From: Lepisosteus oculatus | Lineage: Eukaryota; Chordata; Actinopteri; Semionotiformes; Lepisosteidae | DNA: 64,000 nucleotides | Reading direction: 5' to 3' | Assembly: GCF_040954835.1 (NCBI RefSeq) | Contig: NC_090706.1 | Span: 25,553,148-25,617,147, forward strand | Part shown: one piece after another, positions 24,901 to 39,259 of the stretch | Layout: every line of letters begins with the position of its first letter | Position numbering within the stretch: the first letter of the stretch is position 1 | Translations under genes and position numbers: made by a program | The notes under the pieces: model-generated | Seen by the model: only the letters and a program-made list of their open reading frames with translations | The model's database searches: none | Told to the model about the DNA's origin: nothing

Positions 24901-27900
24901 ACCACTGCCAAGGTACATATTTAGGTGGGGTTTTTTGTGCAGTATGCCAATTTTTCATTATTTTTCCTTATTAGTAAATTGTCGGACTGGTACAAGCTTT
25001 TGGATATCCCTGTGCTGCTGTGGTATAAATAAGCCTGGCTCTTCTGCAGTGCACTTCCATTGCAATTAGAATAACACTGACAACGCAAAGTGCTTTTGCT
25101 ATAAAGCCAAAGGCTGGAATGATGCAAACCATAGACTTTCTAAAACATTTTTTTTTTCATATCTTAAAATTTGAACTGCAACATCAAACACTTGCCATAT
25201 CTTCTCCAGCAGTTGTTCCCTCACAGAAGGTGGTGTAACATTGCAACAGACAGAAAATATGGAGTTTACAACGAATGTTCAGGAGGGATGACAGCAGCCA
25301 AGTTCAATTTGTTTTAGCTGTCATAAATCATAATCATGCCAGTTGTCATGTCCTACATTTAAAAACAACTATAAATACCACATGTACGTCCCTGCTCTCC
25401 TTCTCATACTTTTTTTCCTCCACCTATGCGGCTCTCTCTTGGTTCGCTTTTCACTCTGCAGGGTGTCCCAGTCTTGTCCCGTGGCCAGGAGGCCGGCCCT
25501 CAGACAAGCAAGTTGAGCAAAATGTACCTTGACTAAAACACGCAATAAACATTTTTCAATACATGTCATTCTTGTGTGTTGTTATTCCTCTTGAATTATA
25601 TTTCTGAACACATATTCTGGAATAATCTGTCATCTGTATGGTGTATTACCAAAAATGCTATATAAAAGAATGATATTAAAGCATTTAAATATTTATATAA
25701 ACATTTCAATGATATAAAAGCATTTAAAGCCTACATAAAGACTAGACAGTTAAAGATCTACCCAGCATCTCAACCTGAGCTGTAATATGCATAAAATATT
25801 TAAGTAAGAAGCTGCGTCAACATGAAATGTTGAAATGTTGTGTTTCTTCTCTTTACCTTTCAGCATGGAATTAACCTTTACCTGTTCTTTTATAAAACAT
25901 TCCAGTTAGGCAGCTAACAGATGTGATTCAATGCTACTTATAGAAGAAAGCACCAAAGGTCACAAATAATTGGCTAAATAGTACGGCGTGAGGCCTGGAG
26001 TGAGGCAAGTTGTTTAGTTGTGTGACACAAACTATCACAGAGCCGCTCCAGCAATGACATCAGCAATGCTGCGCATGAAAGGAAATTCAGTCAGCTGACA
26101 GGATGTGGCACAAAACATACACCAGAAATAAAGAGTATGTTTGATAGTTTCATACGTTTATAAATAAATACAGCATTAAGGCAAAACAGATATTCATTGT
26201 ACTGCAAACTGTTTTATAATTATCTGTTGGTAAAGGAATTACATGTTTTACTTTGTTTTTACAGAGAAGGTTATTTTTACCATGAGGAAAAAAAATTGTC
26301 GTCTTGGCAACAGAAACAAAAGTTCGGAACTTAAATGCCTCACGATGACCTATCATTAAATGTCCCCTTTTCCCAAGCGTAGTCTGGAATACACACAATT
26401 TGTGTGCAAAATATAGAAATTCAGATACTCAGTTGTACATGACAAAGCAAAAGAGAGAGAGACTGGAGTTCAAATTATTCAGCATTTGTGCCTTTTTTCT
26501 GTGTCCCCTTTATTTACCACTGACATCCAATTAACATTTTTGTCAGCAGACTAGACTGTAATAACTGTCTCCCTTTATTTAATCACAGACATACAGACCA
26601 GTTCCATAATGTTTAAATACACAGATTACTATTCTAAGGGTTTTAAATCTTCGCAGAGGATTCTTTTAATGACTTGTGACATCATAGTTTTAACACTACA
26701 TCCTCTCTGTGGGACAAACAAACCAAACTATTACAGGGGGGTGGTAAATGATGCCATTCCCTGGCCAAACAGAAAATTTTATTATGCCTGTGGCTCCAAG
26801 AAGTCCTCTCTAACCATATGAAGTAGGAAAAATAAAGAACATCCAACTATTTAGTATTTGTTTTGTCTTAAGTGACAGCAGGAAGAATAAACATACTCTC
26901 ATGATTCTAGAATGGGATTGTGCAACACAAAAGCTATTAAATGATACAGAGTCCCTCAAGCATACACAGAAGACAATGTCCAGTTCCATGCCTAGCTTGC
27001 TATTAAAAAATGGAATCAGTGTAAAAGTGAGGGATACATTATAGAACATAATTATTATTATATTTATATTATTAAAAAAAATGTCCAGGCTGCCTGTCTG
27101 GGTTTGTATGTAACAAATCCAATGCCAGTCTTGTTGTATGGTAAAATAGTGCCAACATTTCCTTAAAAAGATTGTTGAATTTAAAAAAGAGTGAAAACCA
27201 CACTCAACTATGGGAAATACACTACAGTATCAAATGTTTGCATAAAAGCTGGCTTTGATTTGGCAAAAAAAAAAAACAATTCTGGAACAATTTCCCTTTT
27301 CTGTCAGTTTCATATACTCATATATGAGATTTATAATATTTGGGCAAATTAAAAGTAAAAATACAACTGGCAGCAAGACATGCCCGGTGATCATCATACA
27401 AATGGCAAGAGAGAACAGATATCAAAATGACGCTGGGGCTCTGCAGTGCGGTGAAGACAGATGGGGGTCCAGCCTCAGACTGAAGGGTTTAGGAAATACA
27501 AACATTTGTAATCAAGCCACCGGTTGTTGGTGCAGCAGGATCAGGGAAAGAAAAATCCACGTCAGTCAGTTTAGAGAAGCAGACAAATGACAAAACGCCA
27601 TGTGAGCCCACCTGGCTCGAGAGCAGAGCAGAGGCCAACACTGGCTGTGGTGATGCTGGCCAGCCAAGCAGAAAGGACCCCCCACCTCACCCATTAATGT
27701 ACTGTGACCTCTGACCTGTGAGAATGGAGGGTTAATGGACCCCAGACGGCAGGTCAGGGAAACTGTAGCGTTTACATTAGACAGCCTGTAGACTCTCGGG
27801 TCCTTACTGCTTTGGGCATTCCGAAGCCTGTTTTCTTAAATGGAAAAAGTTCCAAGTGTGCAGAAAAATAAAAAAAATAAAAAGGAAGTTAGTAGGGACC

Positions 27901-30900
27901 ACTTAAAGTACTGCGGGAATAAAGCTATTTTTAAAAGCGGCGATTCCTCACTGAAATTAATAAATACGCACAATTGAAGGCATCCTGTTATTTGTGGTGA
28001 GGACTGAGGAAGTTATTTTGTGGTACACTGATAATTTTGGTTAGAACACCAGACTATAAATACCATCTGCTTTGGTCCTTCTCACTCCTTCCAAATGAAA
28101 AACTTGTGTTTCGAAACAACAGCAAAATGTTTAGTTTTTTTCTCTCTTATTTTTCAAAACTTGTCTGAGGATTTAACCTTAGCATAAAATTGAAAATTAC
28201 AGTCCAATAACAATTAACACTAATCCCAATAGTGAACAGATCGGCCAAACATTAATCAAGAGGTATTTTATACACTTGTGCTCCTTTATAGTTCATCTTC
28301 AAATGAGTCTGCAAAAATGAATTGTCTAAACCACAATTTAGTTATTTAATCACAGAACTTTCTGTATTTTGAATGATGATACTGTATGAACCATTTCATA
28401 AATTTAACAAGTTGAACACCAATTGCCCAGCTTAAGAAAATGGAAAACTACATCACCGTCTGTAAAACGCACTGCTTTGATTGTGGAACTGGTCCTCAAG
28501 GGTCACGCTTTAGCAATGCTGTATAGTACTGTACATGCAGAACTGTGTGCAGACATCAGGGAAATAATCATATCAAGAGAAGGCAAATTTACTCTGAATA
28601 GTTAAGCTGCAACTCTTCTTTGTCATACAGTAGGTTTTCGCTTCTAATGAGATTAAAAAGTAGCTCAATAAAATATGGCATGTGTCATTGTTTTGAAAAT
28701 GCTCTAATCTACCTACAGTATTTTGGCACAGTCTATTTTATATATTTTCCAAAGGTTATTAGTGTGTAGCTATAGGAAGAAACCTCCAAATTTGAATATT
28801 TATGGCTGTGTCTGCATGAGAGACGTCTGTAACCCTTTATTTCCTGGTGGGACTTACTACTGGAAACAAAGTTATATCAGAAGACATTAGACTGCAGAAT
28901 GGAGGTAGACACTAGCCAATGTTTGTCTCCCAAAAAATGAATTTCAGAAACTTTCAAGGTACACACACTGCAAAGTTTTCCTTTGCATTAATGAAAAAAG
29001 AACTTTTCTTTCTTTTCTGAGGTTCATCACACATAAATGTTTCTTGGGTCACTGTTTTTAGCTGAATCATTATTCTATGATTGTATTTCAATCCTTGAAA
29101 TATATATATATAATTTTATGTATCCAGTAAAGCAATATAAGATCACCTTGTATAAAACAATCATTTGAAGACCTAATAACATCAGAATAGTCAAAATTAG
29201 TAAATTGTACGTGCAGGAAAACATGTATTTTTTTACACAAAAACATAGAGGCCATAAAGTGTTAAGCTCTCTTATTTAATAATCCCATTTGGAGGTTGTG
29301 GTAAGGTGCTTAAGTCACTCCTTAAATTGTGCTGCTGTACATGAAGCTGCTATGGTCTGCTTAGGAACGCCCTGCCCTGAGAGACTGACACTCTGTGTTA
29401 GCGTTAAACTGGGCACCAGACTGGGGGAGAAACATCTTAGACACATGAAAGAAGTACAAAAAATAAATAAATAAGAGCAAAGCCCTTATACCAGAATGTA
29501 ATTTTATAAAGGAAGCAGAATATATAGATGGATGGAGCAATGGAGACAATAAATGAAGTGGTGCAGTTTCAAAGAATACTGCATTTTACTATAAACTTGA
29601 ACAACAAAGTGAGAATGATTTTAATACCTTTCATAAACATGTCTGCCTGTGTTAGTTACCAATTTCAATTTCAGTTTTCTTCGCGGCTAGTAGCCCCTAC
29701 TGCCTCCTCACCACATGGCCACACATGTTTCCAGTCAAGAGTTTTCAGCAGTCCAGTATCATCAACGTGACCCCCGCCTGTTGTCGTGGGATACCGGCTG
29801 GAGCCAGTAGGGCTTGTTTAACCTTTGTTTATGGTTGTTAAGGAGAAGGAAGTGCCAGAAGGGATTCCTGTAAGACCTGTCTTGTAGTTAACTTTACAAC
29901 CACTCTTTATTTACTGATACAAGCGCACAGCTTGTCAGTCAAGAGGAAGTGAGCCAGTGCTCAGCTTGTTAAAAGAAATCGCTCTGCTACAGATGACAGG
30001 GAAAGCAACTCAAAAGATGAGAATCACATGCAGCTCAATTAGTGGGCCTTTTCCCGTCATTATCGCAAAGTCATCTTAAAACGTTCGCGTATCTGTTTAA
30101 TAAAACATTTAATTCCGTCTAGGAAGTCATTTCCGTAAGCAATGTGCCAATGGAGACAAATGTTCACAAAAAGAAGCCCTTCACACACAGCACTGCTGCT
30201 GTGGTGCCCTGCTGCTCTTTGGTTCAAAATGTTCTTTTCCAATAAGTCCGCCCAAAATGAAAAACCCTTTTTCGAAGATAATGTTGTCACCATGTGAGTG
30301 CAATGCCTTATCCTGCCTGTTCTTCTGAAATTTAGTGCATATTAAAACACTAAATCTTTCAAGAGAGCAATGATTTTAGCAGAATACTGAAGTCAGGCGA
30401 GATGGTCTTATATGTGGGATCTGAACAACACAAAAGGCCATTGCTCAAGGGCCCTACTTTATGTCTCATTCTGAATTAATCATTAGCTCAGCCTAGTTTC
30501 AGTGTGACAACCTCTGGCTAAACACCACTTTCTTTCAGCTTCTCTACCACAGATCTATGGACACAAGTCACAGATCAGAGTTATACCAATAATGTTTTAA
30601 GCAAATTAAAGACATTAGCATTTCAGATGAGTGCAAGTACAATGGTAAGCTCTATCCTATTTTATTTCTGTAGGGGAAAAAGTGTTTTCCTTTTCAAATT
30701 TCCATTTAATTTTTTTTTAAAAAACAGAGACATGCTGAAAGCATTGTGCTTCTGTTTTTGTTTCTTTATCATGGAATTTTGATAAATTCTAAAAAACCTG
30801 ATATAAATTTGTCTCATTCAATCCACATGGGGCTCTAACAGAACAGCGTTACATTGAGTGAGAGCAGTGTTTATGTGATTAGGCAAACTCATGTGACTGA

Positions 30901-31254
30901 TAAAATTTGAAGAATAAACAGGAGAAAAGATAATGAGCTGATACAGTGTTCTTGTGTTTCCGGTAGTTCTATTTACCAGCTGATGAAGTTCATGATAAAT
31001 TCTGGCTGGAAAATAATACACTAATGTGCTTGTGCGTGTGTATTTATATGCAGCCCATACACAACAGTGTTGGTACACGCATACTGTATGATCACAAAAG
31101 TACACATTGAGAACTATAAACACAAGGAGAAAATATTCCTAAACTGATTGTTAATTAATTTAAATTTGACTGGGTGGCTTGCTGAGGCCAGGCCAAATCC
31201 ATAACCTTTCAACTCATTCAGGCAACTATTCTCATAAAACACAATTCAGCAAAT
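21991..31254. other. Intergenic DNA, no gene seen
   Basis: No coding exon recognised. Simple sequence: AAATA-rich tract at about 24125-24145, TA run at about 29099-29112, ATT-rich tract at about 27048-27075. The 25975-26110 stretch has more CpG than its surroundings and a TGACATCAGCA-like bZIP site. Open frames of 60-111 codons in this region have unremarkable composition and no splice context. Confidence 0.5.
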
Positions 31255-31430
31255 CATCTCCCTTTGTCCATGGCGTGCCTATAACTCCTCGTGCCTCACA
31301 ATCCTTGGATCCCAGGTTCAATCCCAGATTCATGCATATTCTGTGTGAAGTTTGCATGGTCTTCCTATCTTCATGTGGCTTTTCTCTGGGGGCTCCCGTT
31401 TCCTCAAATACATTAGAAAGCATTACCTCT
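31255..31430 (+). repeat. Dispersed fish repeat, tRNA-like head
   Basis: Contains 'gtgcctcacaatccttggatcccaggttcaatccc' (a box-B-like GGTTCAATCC), then 'ctgtgtgaagtttgcatggtct', then 'gggggctcccgtttcctc', in the order seen in other copies at 53840-54150 and (antisense) 10200-10375. The tail is lost. Confidence 0.65.
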
Positions 31431-34400
31431 CACCAAAAACATTACATTCCCAAGGCCAAGATGAGTGAGAGGAAACTCATAGTTAGCCTCTGAACACAAT
31501 CCCAGCTCAAGAGGTAGCTTGCCTGATCTTGAGGCAACAAGCACCTGTGCACTCCAGATGTGTACAGCCTGGTTTAACCATAAGAGCTTCCTCACTGCCT
31601 CAGGGATGGGGGTGTCTTCCACTCTCTTGCCCTTGGCCAGGGCCTGTACGTCTTGCATAGACAACGACGGAAACCAAACACAAGGCCATTGTGAGGGGTT
31701 GTAGCCACAGGCACAGAAAGGCCTTCAAAGAGGAACGCATCCTAAATTGGTATGCATTCCCCCACCTGTTCAGGGTCCAAGGCCCAACTCCAATTCTCCG
31801 CCCTGGAAGCAATAATCTGGAATGCACAAGCCTAGAGGCTGGGTGGCAGCGTTAATAACAGTGCAAAACACACTGGGCAAGCTATGAGCCACACAGAATG
31901 CACTGACTGGGTGTTGCAGCAGACCTTTACAACTGCTGCACTGAAACAATTAATTTGCTTCCCCGGGGCCCAGGCTGAATTCAACAGGTTGGAATAATTT
32001 CAGCTCAATTCCATCTGTCTTAGCTATTCAATAGTTAAAGGTAATTACAGTGTCCCCTACACAGAGCCTTCCTCTGGCATACCATTTTGTTTGAAAGAAT
32101 AAATAAAACAAATCTCACTATTAGAGACTGTATTTAGTTGTATTTAACCCTTTGTCGCCATTTTGGATCCCATTTCTAAGTCCTTTTTATTGCAGCTCTG
32201 CAAACACAATCCCAAAAGACAACAAAAGCAGTTTGCAAACTGTCAATAGTTCAGGGCAATCTGTAAGAAGGGAAGGGCATCAGCTTGAAGGAAAGGATAA
32301 ATATGGCACAACTTTAACTCAACCTTTCCCTCACATCAAACTTCTCTCATATATCTCTCAAACTTCCCCCGCAGCCCAACCCCCCCAACGAGCACAGCTC
32401 ACACACACAAATGAATGACTCAGGGCTTAGCTGTCTCTCTGTCTCTTAACGATTGCTTGAAGGCACCACATCTCACACGGGTGAGCCTCTAGGAAAGGAC
32501 ATTTAAACCAATACATGGATTTAGGCAATAGCCTCAATTTCCTGATAACAGGAAAAGGATAGTGCACAAACAAAGTTCACCCACAGTTTTCAGAGACATG
32601 CAAGACAATGAACTGAATTTTGTATTATTGTCCAAGACAAGATTAACACAACTCTCTAACAAGGCCATTTCAAAATGGTGGATTGACATACTCTGTGCTC
32701 CTCTCCTGCCTTTAATGATGACCAGCAGGCACCCAAACTGGTAGTGTTTAAGATAAAATGTAATTGATTCATTGTAGTAGCCTGAGTAGTGTACCTCTAC
32801 AATGCATTAAGTATGCATCAGAGATGCATAAAAAAGTCAAAATTTAAAATTCCTAAGAATATTGCGTAATTCAAGACATCAAAGACTGTGGCAAGTAACT
32901 TGTGGCAATCAGATCAGCGTTGCAGGAAACCGAAAGAATCAAATGTTAATTAAGTTAGCTGTCTTGAAATGCGGTACATATGTGTTGATTGACTTAACAA
33001 GACAACAACCAGAGAAACAGCTGTTATTGCCATCTATGGTGTATACAATATAATTGTTTGGAGTGGAAATACGCTGAAGGGAAGTATTTAAAAAACTATA
33101 GCATAGAGTAGTAATTAAGTTGGCCCTTCAGTGTTTACATAATCTTCAAATGTTGACTGAACTGGGGTGGATGAAATTAAAGGAAAAAAAAAAACAAACA
33201 AACTACACCATCTTGTGTGAGTTTCTTTTAAAACTTAAACAGGCACACCACAAACTCTCCTCACCAGGAAGACGCGGCTGACTAAGTCTGTACGTACATG
33301 AATTGATGTGTCACTGGTCTGGAACCTTTGCAAAGCTTCTCTCAGCTTGACCAGAACAAAGCATGGAGACTCCCCAGTGAAACTGAAGGTGGGTGTGAGA
33401 AATTAGGAATTTCAAGCATGTCAGATTAGAGGGGATCTGCATCCCACCAAATGAACGACAATTCTACGAAAACAATTATCTTAAAAATACCTTCCATTTT
33501 ACCTGGTATAGTTTTACCCTGGGGGGGGGGGGATAATATGCTATGCTTGGTCACAATGACTCTTACACCTTGATTTTAAATAGTGGAATTAAAAAGTTCA
33601 GTTATTCAAAAGTCTTACATTGCTGAAGTTGTGAGTAAGAGTATCCATAGTTAGCTGAATGCCCACATATGTGCTCACACTTTTGGTAACATCTGCAGAG
33701 TGTATTATATATACAGCATGATAATCCTGCATTTCTTTCATCTTGCAGAGCCTGGATCAAGACAGTCCTGGATGTTTACATAGAAATGATCAAGAATGAA
33801 TCACAACAGTGTCAAGAGGGTTCACGTCAGGCAACTGGCCATAGGAGACAAACAAGGACATTGATTCTGAAACCTCTTCCTCATTACATGAGCAGTGTGC
33901 TGAGGCTTTTCTTCTCATGCTCTCCAGCTTTTTCATGCCATTTTACTTGGTGTTAATAAGGGGACCCTTCTTGAAACACTTCCTTTCTTTATGTATTGGA
34001 TAATGTCTTGATAAAACCTCTTAAAAACACATAATACCTTAATCTAAACAGCACTAAGTAGAGCCAAGTTCTATTTATCATACAGAATACATTGTATAAA
34101 TTTCCGAAATTCACACTTTCCACACCACTAAGTATTTCTTTAAATAAAATCCACAATAACATTCTGCTCTTTACAAACCTCTGGCACTATAAGAGCTCTC
34201 TGAAAGTGTAAGCACTTTTTACCGTACAAAATAAACTTTGTGGGTCTGAGCGTTATGGCCCTTCTCTGTCACTGGCACCACAGTCACTTACCCAGTTGAA
34301 GGATACAGCTACAACTATACACCTAAGAGACCTAAGTCCTCTATAATACTAGGTGAAGTATTCAGAATCAATTTTCCTTTTATTATGTAAAACTATAGAA

Positions 34401-37169
34401 TACTTTTACAGTGGACCCCTATCAGGTTTAGGATGAGAATTATGTGGTATTACAGAACCAGGACAATGACAAACAAGAGAAAGTCTTAGCACCTGAAGGG
34501 AGAGACAAAATGGTACTAGAGCAATAAATATTTGGTATTCAAACTTCACCAGGTTATACCATAAGAAAGATACGGTACAGCGCATGATACAAATGATGGA
34601 ATATTCAGAAAAAGTAAAAATCTGTAAAAAGTAGTCAAGCCACGGAAAGACTAAAATTCACTGCAGATTTCCCACAGATAAGCACAGCATTGCTTTTGGA
34701 CAGCTGTGTATGAATAAATCTTGCTTTGGAAACAGCCTATTCATTTTTCTCTCTCCTCTGTCTTCCCCTGTGCCAGACGGTTGGGAAAGTATTATTTGTT
34801 CAGTCCTGCAATTCATGTCAGAGCCTAAAAGGGGTTAAAGACCTTCTCTGTCCTAATAAAGAGAACCAACTGAGCCACCTGCCATCGTCCCCAGGAAGAA
34901 CAATCCTATCAGAAGAAGCCATTGTGAAGTCTCCATGGCTCAGAGTGCCTCTTAAGCCCATTACACTAAAGCTAGTACGCTTGACTTGGCCATTTCAAAG
35001 CAGGAACAAGGCGCTACCATGTGGTTTGGAAGAATAAAGTTGCGGAAACTGATTAAAAGTCTTAACCTTTCTTGGCAAAGTTTCACACCTGCTTCACCTA
35101 TTAGACAACAGATGATTTACACAGCCTGTCTCTGAGTGAGAGAGATCCTGTGCTTGTGGTGTGCTCTATAACTATCCGGTAAGGACAGGAAGTACTAATA
35201 ATAGGCCACAACACGCCACAGTCATCTTCTTTTTAGCAACATAAGTCTTTCTTTTCCTCACACACGACATAATGGCAAGCACCACACTGATTGCTGAACC
35301 CATTCTGTTCGTTCTTCAATGAACTTGGACTTCAAACCCAAACGATGCCAATCAAAGGCCATTTGTAACGTATCCATCAGCTCTGATGAAAAGAGAAATC
35401 ACAGCATTTGCTTCCTGTTAGGGAGAATTTATTTTTAGTACTATTAGGGTTGACAAATCCTTCAAAAGCTAGTGAAGTGAAGACAGCTAGCTGAAGCACC
35501 TCACAACCAGGTAAGTTTTTGTCAAAGTGGAATCAACAGAATACTCCCTTAAAGGCCACCCTTTCTGACAGGACATCTAATTTATCACACAGGCAGACAA
35601 AAAAAAAACCCACAAATGCCCCTTCTCTCTTATAATATGGCACACACAACGAATGTTGTTTCAGAGTGTTGTGAGCATGAAGGTCACTTTCACACTTCTA
35701 CTGAAGGGGAACTCACTTGTGTAACTTTTGACAATTTTCAGCAGCTTCAGAATCCAGGAATTTCAATATTCCTCTTATATTTCCTGGAACATTGTAAAAT
35801 ACGCATACGTTAGAAAATATATTCTAGCTATCCTGGACTTTGTGTTATTTTGTTAATTAGAAAAATATTTTGTGTCAAAAACATTTGGATCCCTCCCATA
35901 TACACTTAGTACGATCTTACAAAACAGTCAGATGAGTAAACTCTTGATAGGGCATATTAAAAATATTGCAAGCCGAGATTTCAATCGACTGAATCAGATC
36001 AACTCACATTTTATTCCATAAGATAAGGACTCCCTGCCTTGAAAAAAACCAACAACTTCCCTCTCTCTCTATCTGAAGCTAATTTAAAGCTTTCAGGTCA
36101 ATTCCGATTTTAAACATGACCACTTAGGTTTCGGGTCCTTTCCCAGTTACCCCCTCCTCACTCTCATGTTTGAGGGACCTGCATAATCGCCACCTTTTCA
36201 AGTGGGGTCACTGGCAATTAATAACTTTTTTTTTCTGATCAATGAGGACTCTCACGCAGGAAAAATAAAAGAACAAAGGCTCCTATTTCACAAGAAGCTC
36301 CATGACAAGACCTCCCTTACTCTTTGTAAATAGCTTCCACATCCTCACTCTTCCTGCACCTTTGCTTCCACTTCTAAAAACACATCCCCTCCCCCCAGCC
36401 AGCAAACACACTGCATTGCCGGCCTGCAGCACCTGCACCACTTCAGAGAGGAAGCACTTCAGGCAGTTCGCAGAGAATGAACCATTCATGACCAGTTTAG
36501 GTTACTCAATCTTTTGGCTTCAGTGCCAGCATGTCAACCTAGAGCTCTGCCAGTTGTTTCACTCATCGAGTTGTCTCGTACATTTTCTCCATTCTATTTA
36601 AAAAACAAAACAAATTAGCCATACACAAAAAAAAATCAATGAAGAAGTGTGGCCTACTTTTAGTTTTTTCCAAATCGGCAGCAAAATGCAGAAGGAGATT
36701 GCTCACAGAGATATCGCGCACAACAGCTCCTCTCCTGACACGTAATGGAAAAAGAATGTTTCCAAGAAGTCAAAATATGTGATGCAAAATCTAGCTTGTC
36801 TTTTACTTTGACGGTCTAGAAAGCTCTCTCTATTGCCGGTGGGAAGGAGAATAAATGTGTCACAGAAAATACACTTGTGTATGCTTTTATTTATATAAGC
36901 AAGCCCCTCTAGATGTGGTATGGCATATATACCGTCTTGAGAGAGTCAAGTCAAAATCATTTTTGATACTGGCACAGAACTTTCCACTCAAATGTATGCA
37001 AATAATAACTAAATTATCTTTGGAGGTAATATAAGACACGTTGTCTGTGCAATAACAATGAAAATGAAATGGCCAGAGGTAGTATTCTTTAATTAAATCC
37101 CTTTGTGTTTTACAAAGAGGGAGGTCATTCCTTTCCATTCTGACTGAACTCATGAGTACTCTTAGCCCA
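31431..37169. other. Intergenic DNA, no gene seen
   Basis: A G12-type homopolymer lies at about 33522-33532. The 33820-33950 part ('gagggttcacgtcaggcaactggcc...gattctgaaacctcttc') resembles non-coding text of decayed fish DNA transposons, but weakly. Open frames near 31413-31827 on the - strand and 34726-35037 on the + strand match no family I know and have no supporting exon structure. Confidence 0.45.
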
Positions 37170-37625
37170 AAATGCTGTTTTACCCAGCAGCCATATCACC
37201 CGGCAATTCACAACTGGCAACCCACTTAATCTTAACAGGTGTGAGCCTGGTCAGTACGTGGATGGGAGACCCCCTGTGAAACCCAAGGTTACTGCTGGAA
37301 GAGGTGTTAGTGGGGCCAGTAGGAGGCGCTCAGCCTGCAGTCCTAATGCCCCAGCATAGCGACAGGGACACTATACTGTAAAAAGGCACTGGCCTTCAGA
37401 TGAAATGTAAAACCAAGGTCCTGACTCTCTGCAGTCAATAACAATCCCAGGGCATTTCTTGAAAAGAGTAGGGGTGCCTTAGCCAAATTTCCCATTGACC
37501 TTTTATCAATCCTGGCCCCTAATAATCCCCATCTATGAACAGGCTTCATCACTCTGTGCTCCTCCCCACTGATAACTGATGTTTGGTGTGCATACTGGTG
37601 CACTATATACTATAAGTGTAAGGAA
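37170..37625 (+). mobile_element. 5S-rRNA-headed SINE (SINE3-like), near full length
   Basis: The head 'cagccatatcaccc' followed 60 bases later by 'gcctggtcagtacgtggatgggagacc' closely matches the 5' end and internal control region (box C) of 5S rRNA, the RNA polymerase III promoter that drives this SINE class. A body shared with the copies at 15725-16000 and 21115-21500 follows. The 3' end carries an internal deletion before 'ctataagtgtaagg'. It is a dead, non-coding element; the 86-codon antisense frame inside it is not a gene. Confidence 0.85.
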
Positions 37626-37689
37626 TTTAATACCCAAAAAGGAAATGTACACTTGGCTTTAGCAAAACATTCACACATTTTGTTTTTCA

Positions 37690-37830
37690 ACTCAGAGCCC
37701 ACCCACTTTCCACTTTCTAACCACTTTATCCCAGACAGGGTCACAGGTGCCGGGACCTATTTTAGCAAGCAGCAGGCGCAAAGTAGGGTACACCCATGAC
37801 AGGATAACAGTCCATCACACTTTATTTAGA
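37690..37830 (-). repeat. Dispersed fish repeat, tail part (antisense)
   Basis: The + strand reads 'ccactttctaaccactttatcccagacagggtcacaggtgccgg' and 'agtagggtacacccatgacaggataacagtccatcaca', the reverse complement of the 3' half of the element also found at 58105-58325 and 59175-59480. Confidence 0.7.
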
Positions 37831-39259
37831 GCTTTAAATAAAAGTGATTGAAATTCAAAGCTCCTCAAATACATTCATTTACTTCCCAGGAAGCAATCAT
37901 AAGTATACTGTCTTCTACTTCACCTTAATATAGTAAACCAAACAACATTCAAGGAATTCCAACTATAAAGTCAGCCCACAGCCTACACATTTTATATGGC
38001 CAACAGAACTTTTCAGTCCAGTGAGGGGCATCTCTGTCACAGATAGGAGGAAGAGAAAGCAAAGGAACTACAACCTCTGACCTAGCAGACTCCTGATTCT
38101 CAAATTCAACACTAGGCAAGCCAACAATGTGAGTGAAACCCAGTGTTAATAACAAGAATAACAAATAGTGATATTTCAATATCTAAATCAGAACATTAAT
38201 TTAAGGGTGCTGAATTTTGGTTTAAAGGTGCAATGGATTTTTTTTTAAAATCCCAGTGTGAAATACAGCAGAGACTGAGAAAGAATTACGGTACACAGAG
38301 AGAGTTTTTCACATCTTCAAACTGGACTTAAGGGCATAAAAAACAGGTCATGGCAATCAGATAAAATTGTGCAATAAGATCCCACACTAAATTATGATTA
38401 GGCCTAGACACCGTGTTAGTTTCCACACACGTATGACATCTTTATCTTCTACAGCTTTTTCCATTTATCTTATGAATCAGTTTCTTTTTTTCTGTCAGAA
38501 AGAGTATATTTTAAGTGATCATTTTTGGTTTCCGGGAATCTTCAAGGCACATTTAAAGCAAAAAATATTTTTATTATATTTTACATCTTTAAATCAAATT
38601 TGTTTGATTATAAGGTGAACCTGAAGTGGTTTAAAATAGCAGTTAAACATTTTTTTCAGCAAAGAGGTCTGAGCCAGAAGACAACACAAATTCTGATTCT
38701 GTGAACTTTCTGTGCATGGGGGACAGGTCATCTCTTTTGTGAGAAAGAAAGAAACTGATGTTTTGTACTGGCATTTGAATGTTAACCAAAAGGCAAGTTC
38801 AGAGGAGGCAAATATTATACTAATGAGAAATTCCAATGCAAAACATCCTGTATACAGTCACACCTCTGTGAAACAGCAATTGTGTACACAAATTGTCATT
38901 ATATACACAACTCTAATAATTCAATTAAAAAAGCAAAAAGAAGAAAATAGCTAGATTATAACAGATTAAAAGGGGAGAAAAGACAGGATTGCATAAACAG
39001 CCAGATCCTTTGCGGTGGCAAGTTTTAATTAATTTATGTGCAATAAATGGCCTTAACAAGCAACACAATTCTGTTGAATGAATTCTGTCTGTATGCAGTA
39101 ATAGCAGTTTACATGAATTCAAAATAAGTAAATGTTCTTCTGTAAGGTCCTTCAGTCAGGTAGTGACTTTTAAGTAAAGATTCAACCATAAATCTTCAAA
39201 ACAATTCAGATAAAGATTTATAAAGGCACAAATTAGAAGAAGGGTATAAAACATTTTGA
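37831..39259. other. Intergenic DNA, no gene seen
   Basis: AT-rich sequence without recognised coding or repeat content. Its right part could belong to the 5' end of the Tc1-like element that follows, but I cannot see the inverted terminal repeat. Confidence 0.4.

Noticed and set aside
27255..27590. 111-codon frame
   Set aside because: No recognisable domain, starts in a poly-A run, no splice or promoter context.
31413..31827. Two overlapping - strand frames of 75-83 codons
   Set aside because: Moderately protein-like composition but no family match, no acceptor/donor pair and partly next to a repeat.
37230..37270. A functional 5S rRNA gene
   Set aside because: Only the control region and 5' end resemble 5S; the middle differs and a SINE body follows, so it is a 5S-derived SINE.
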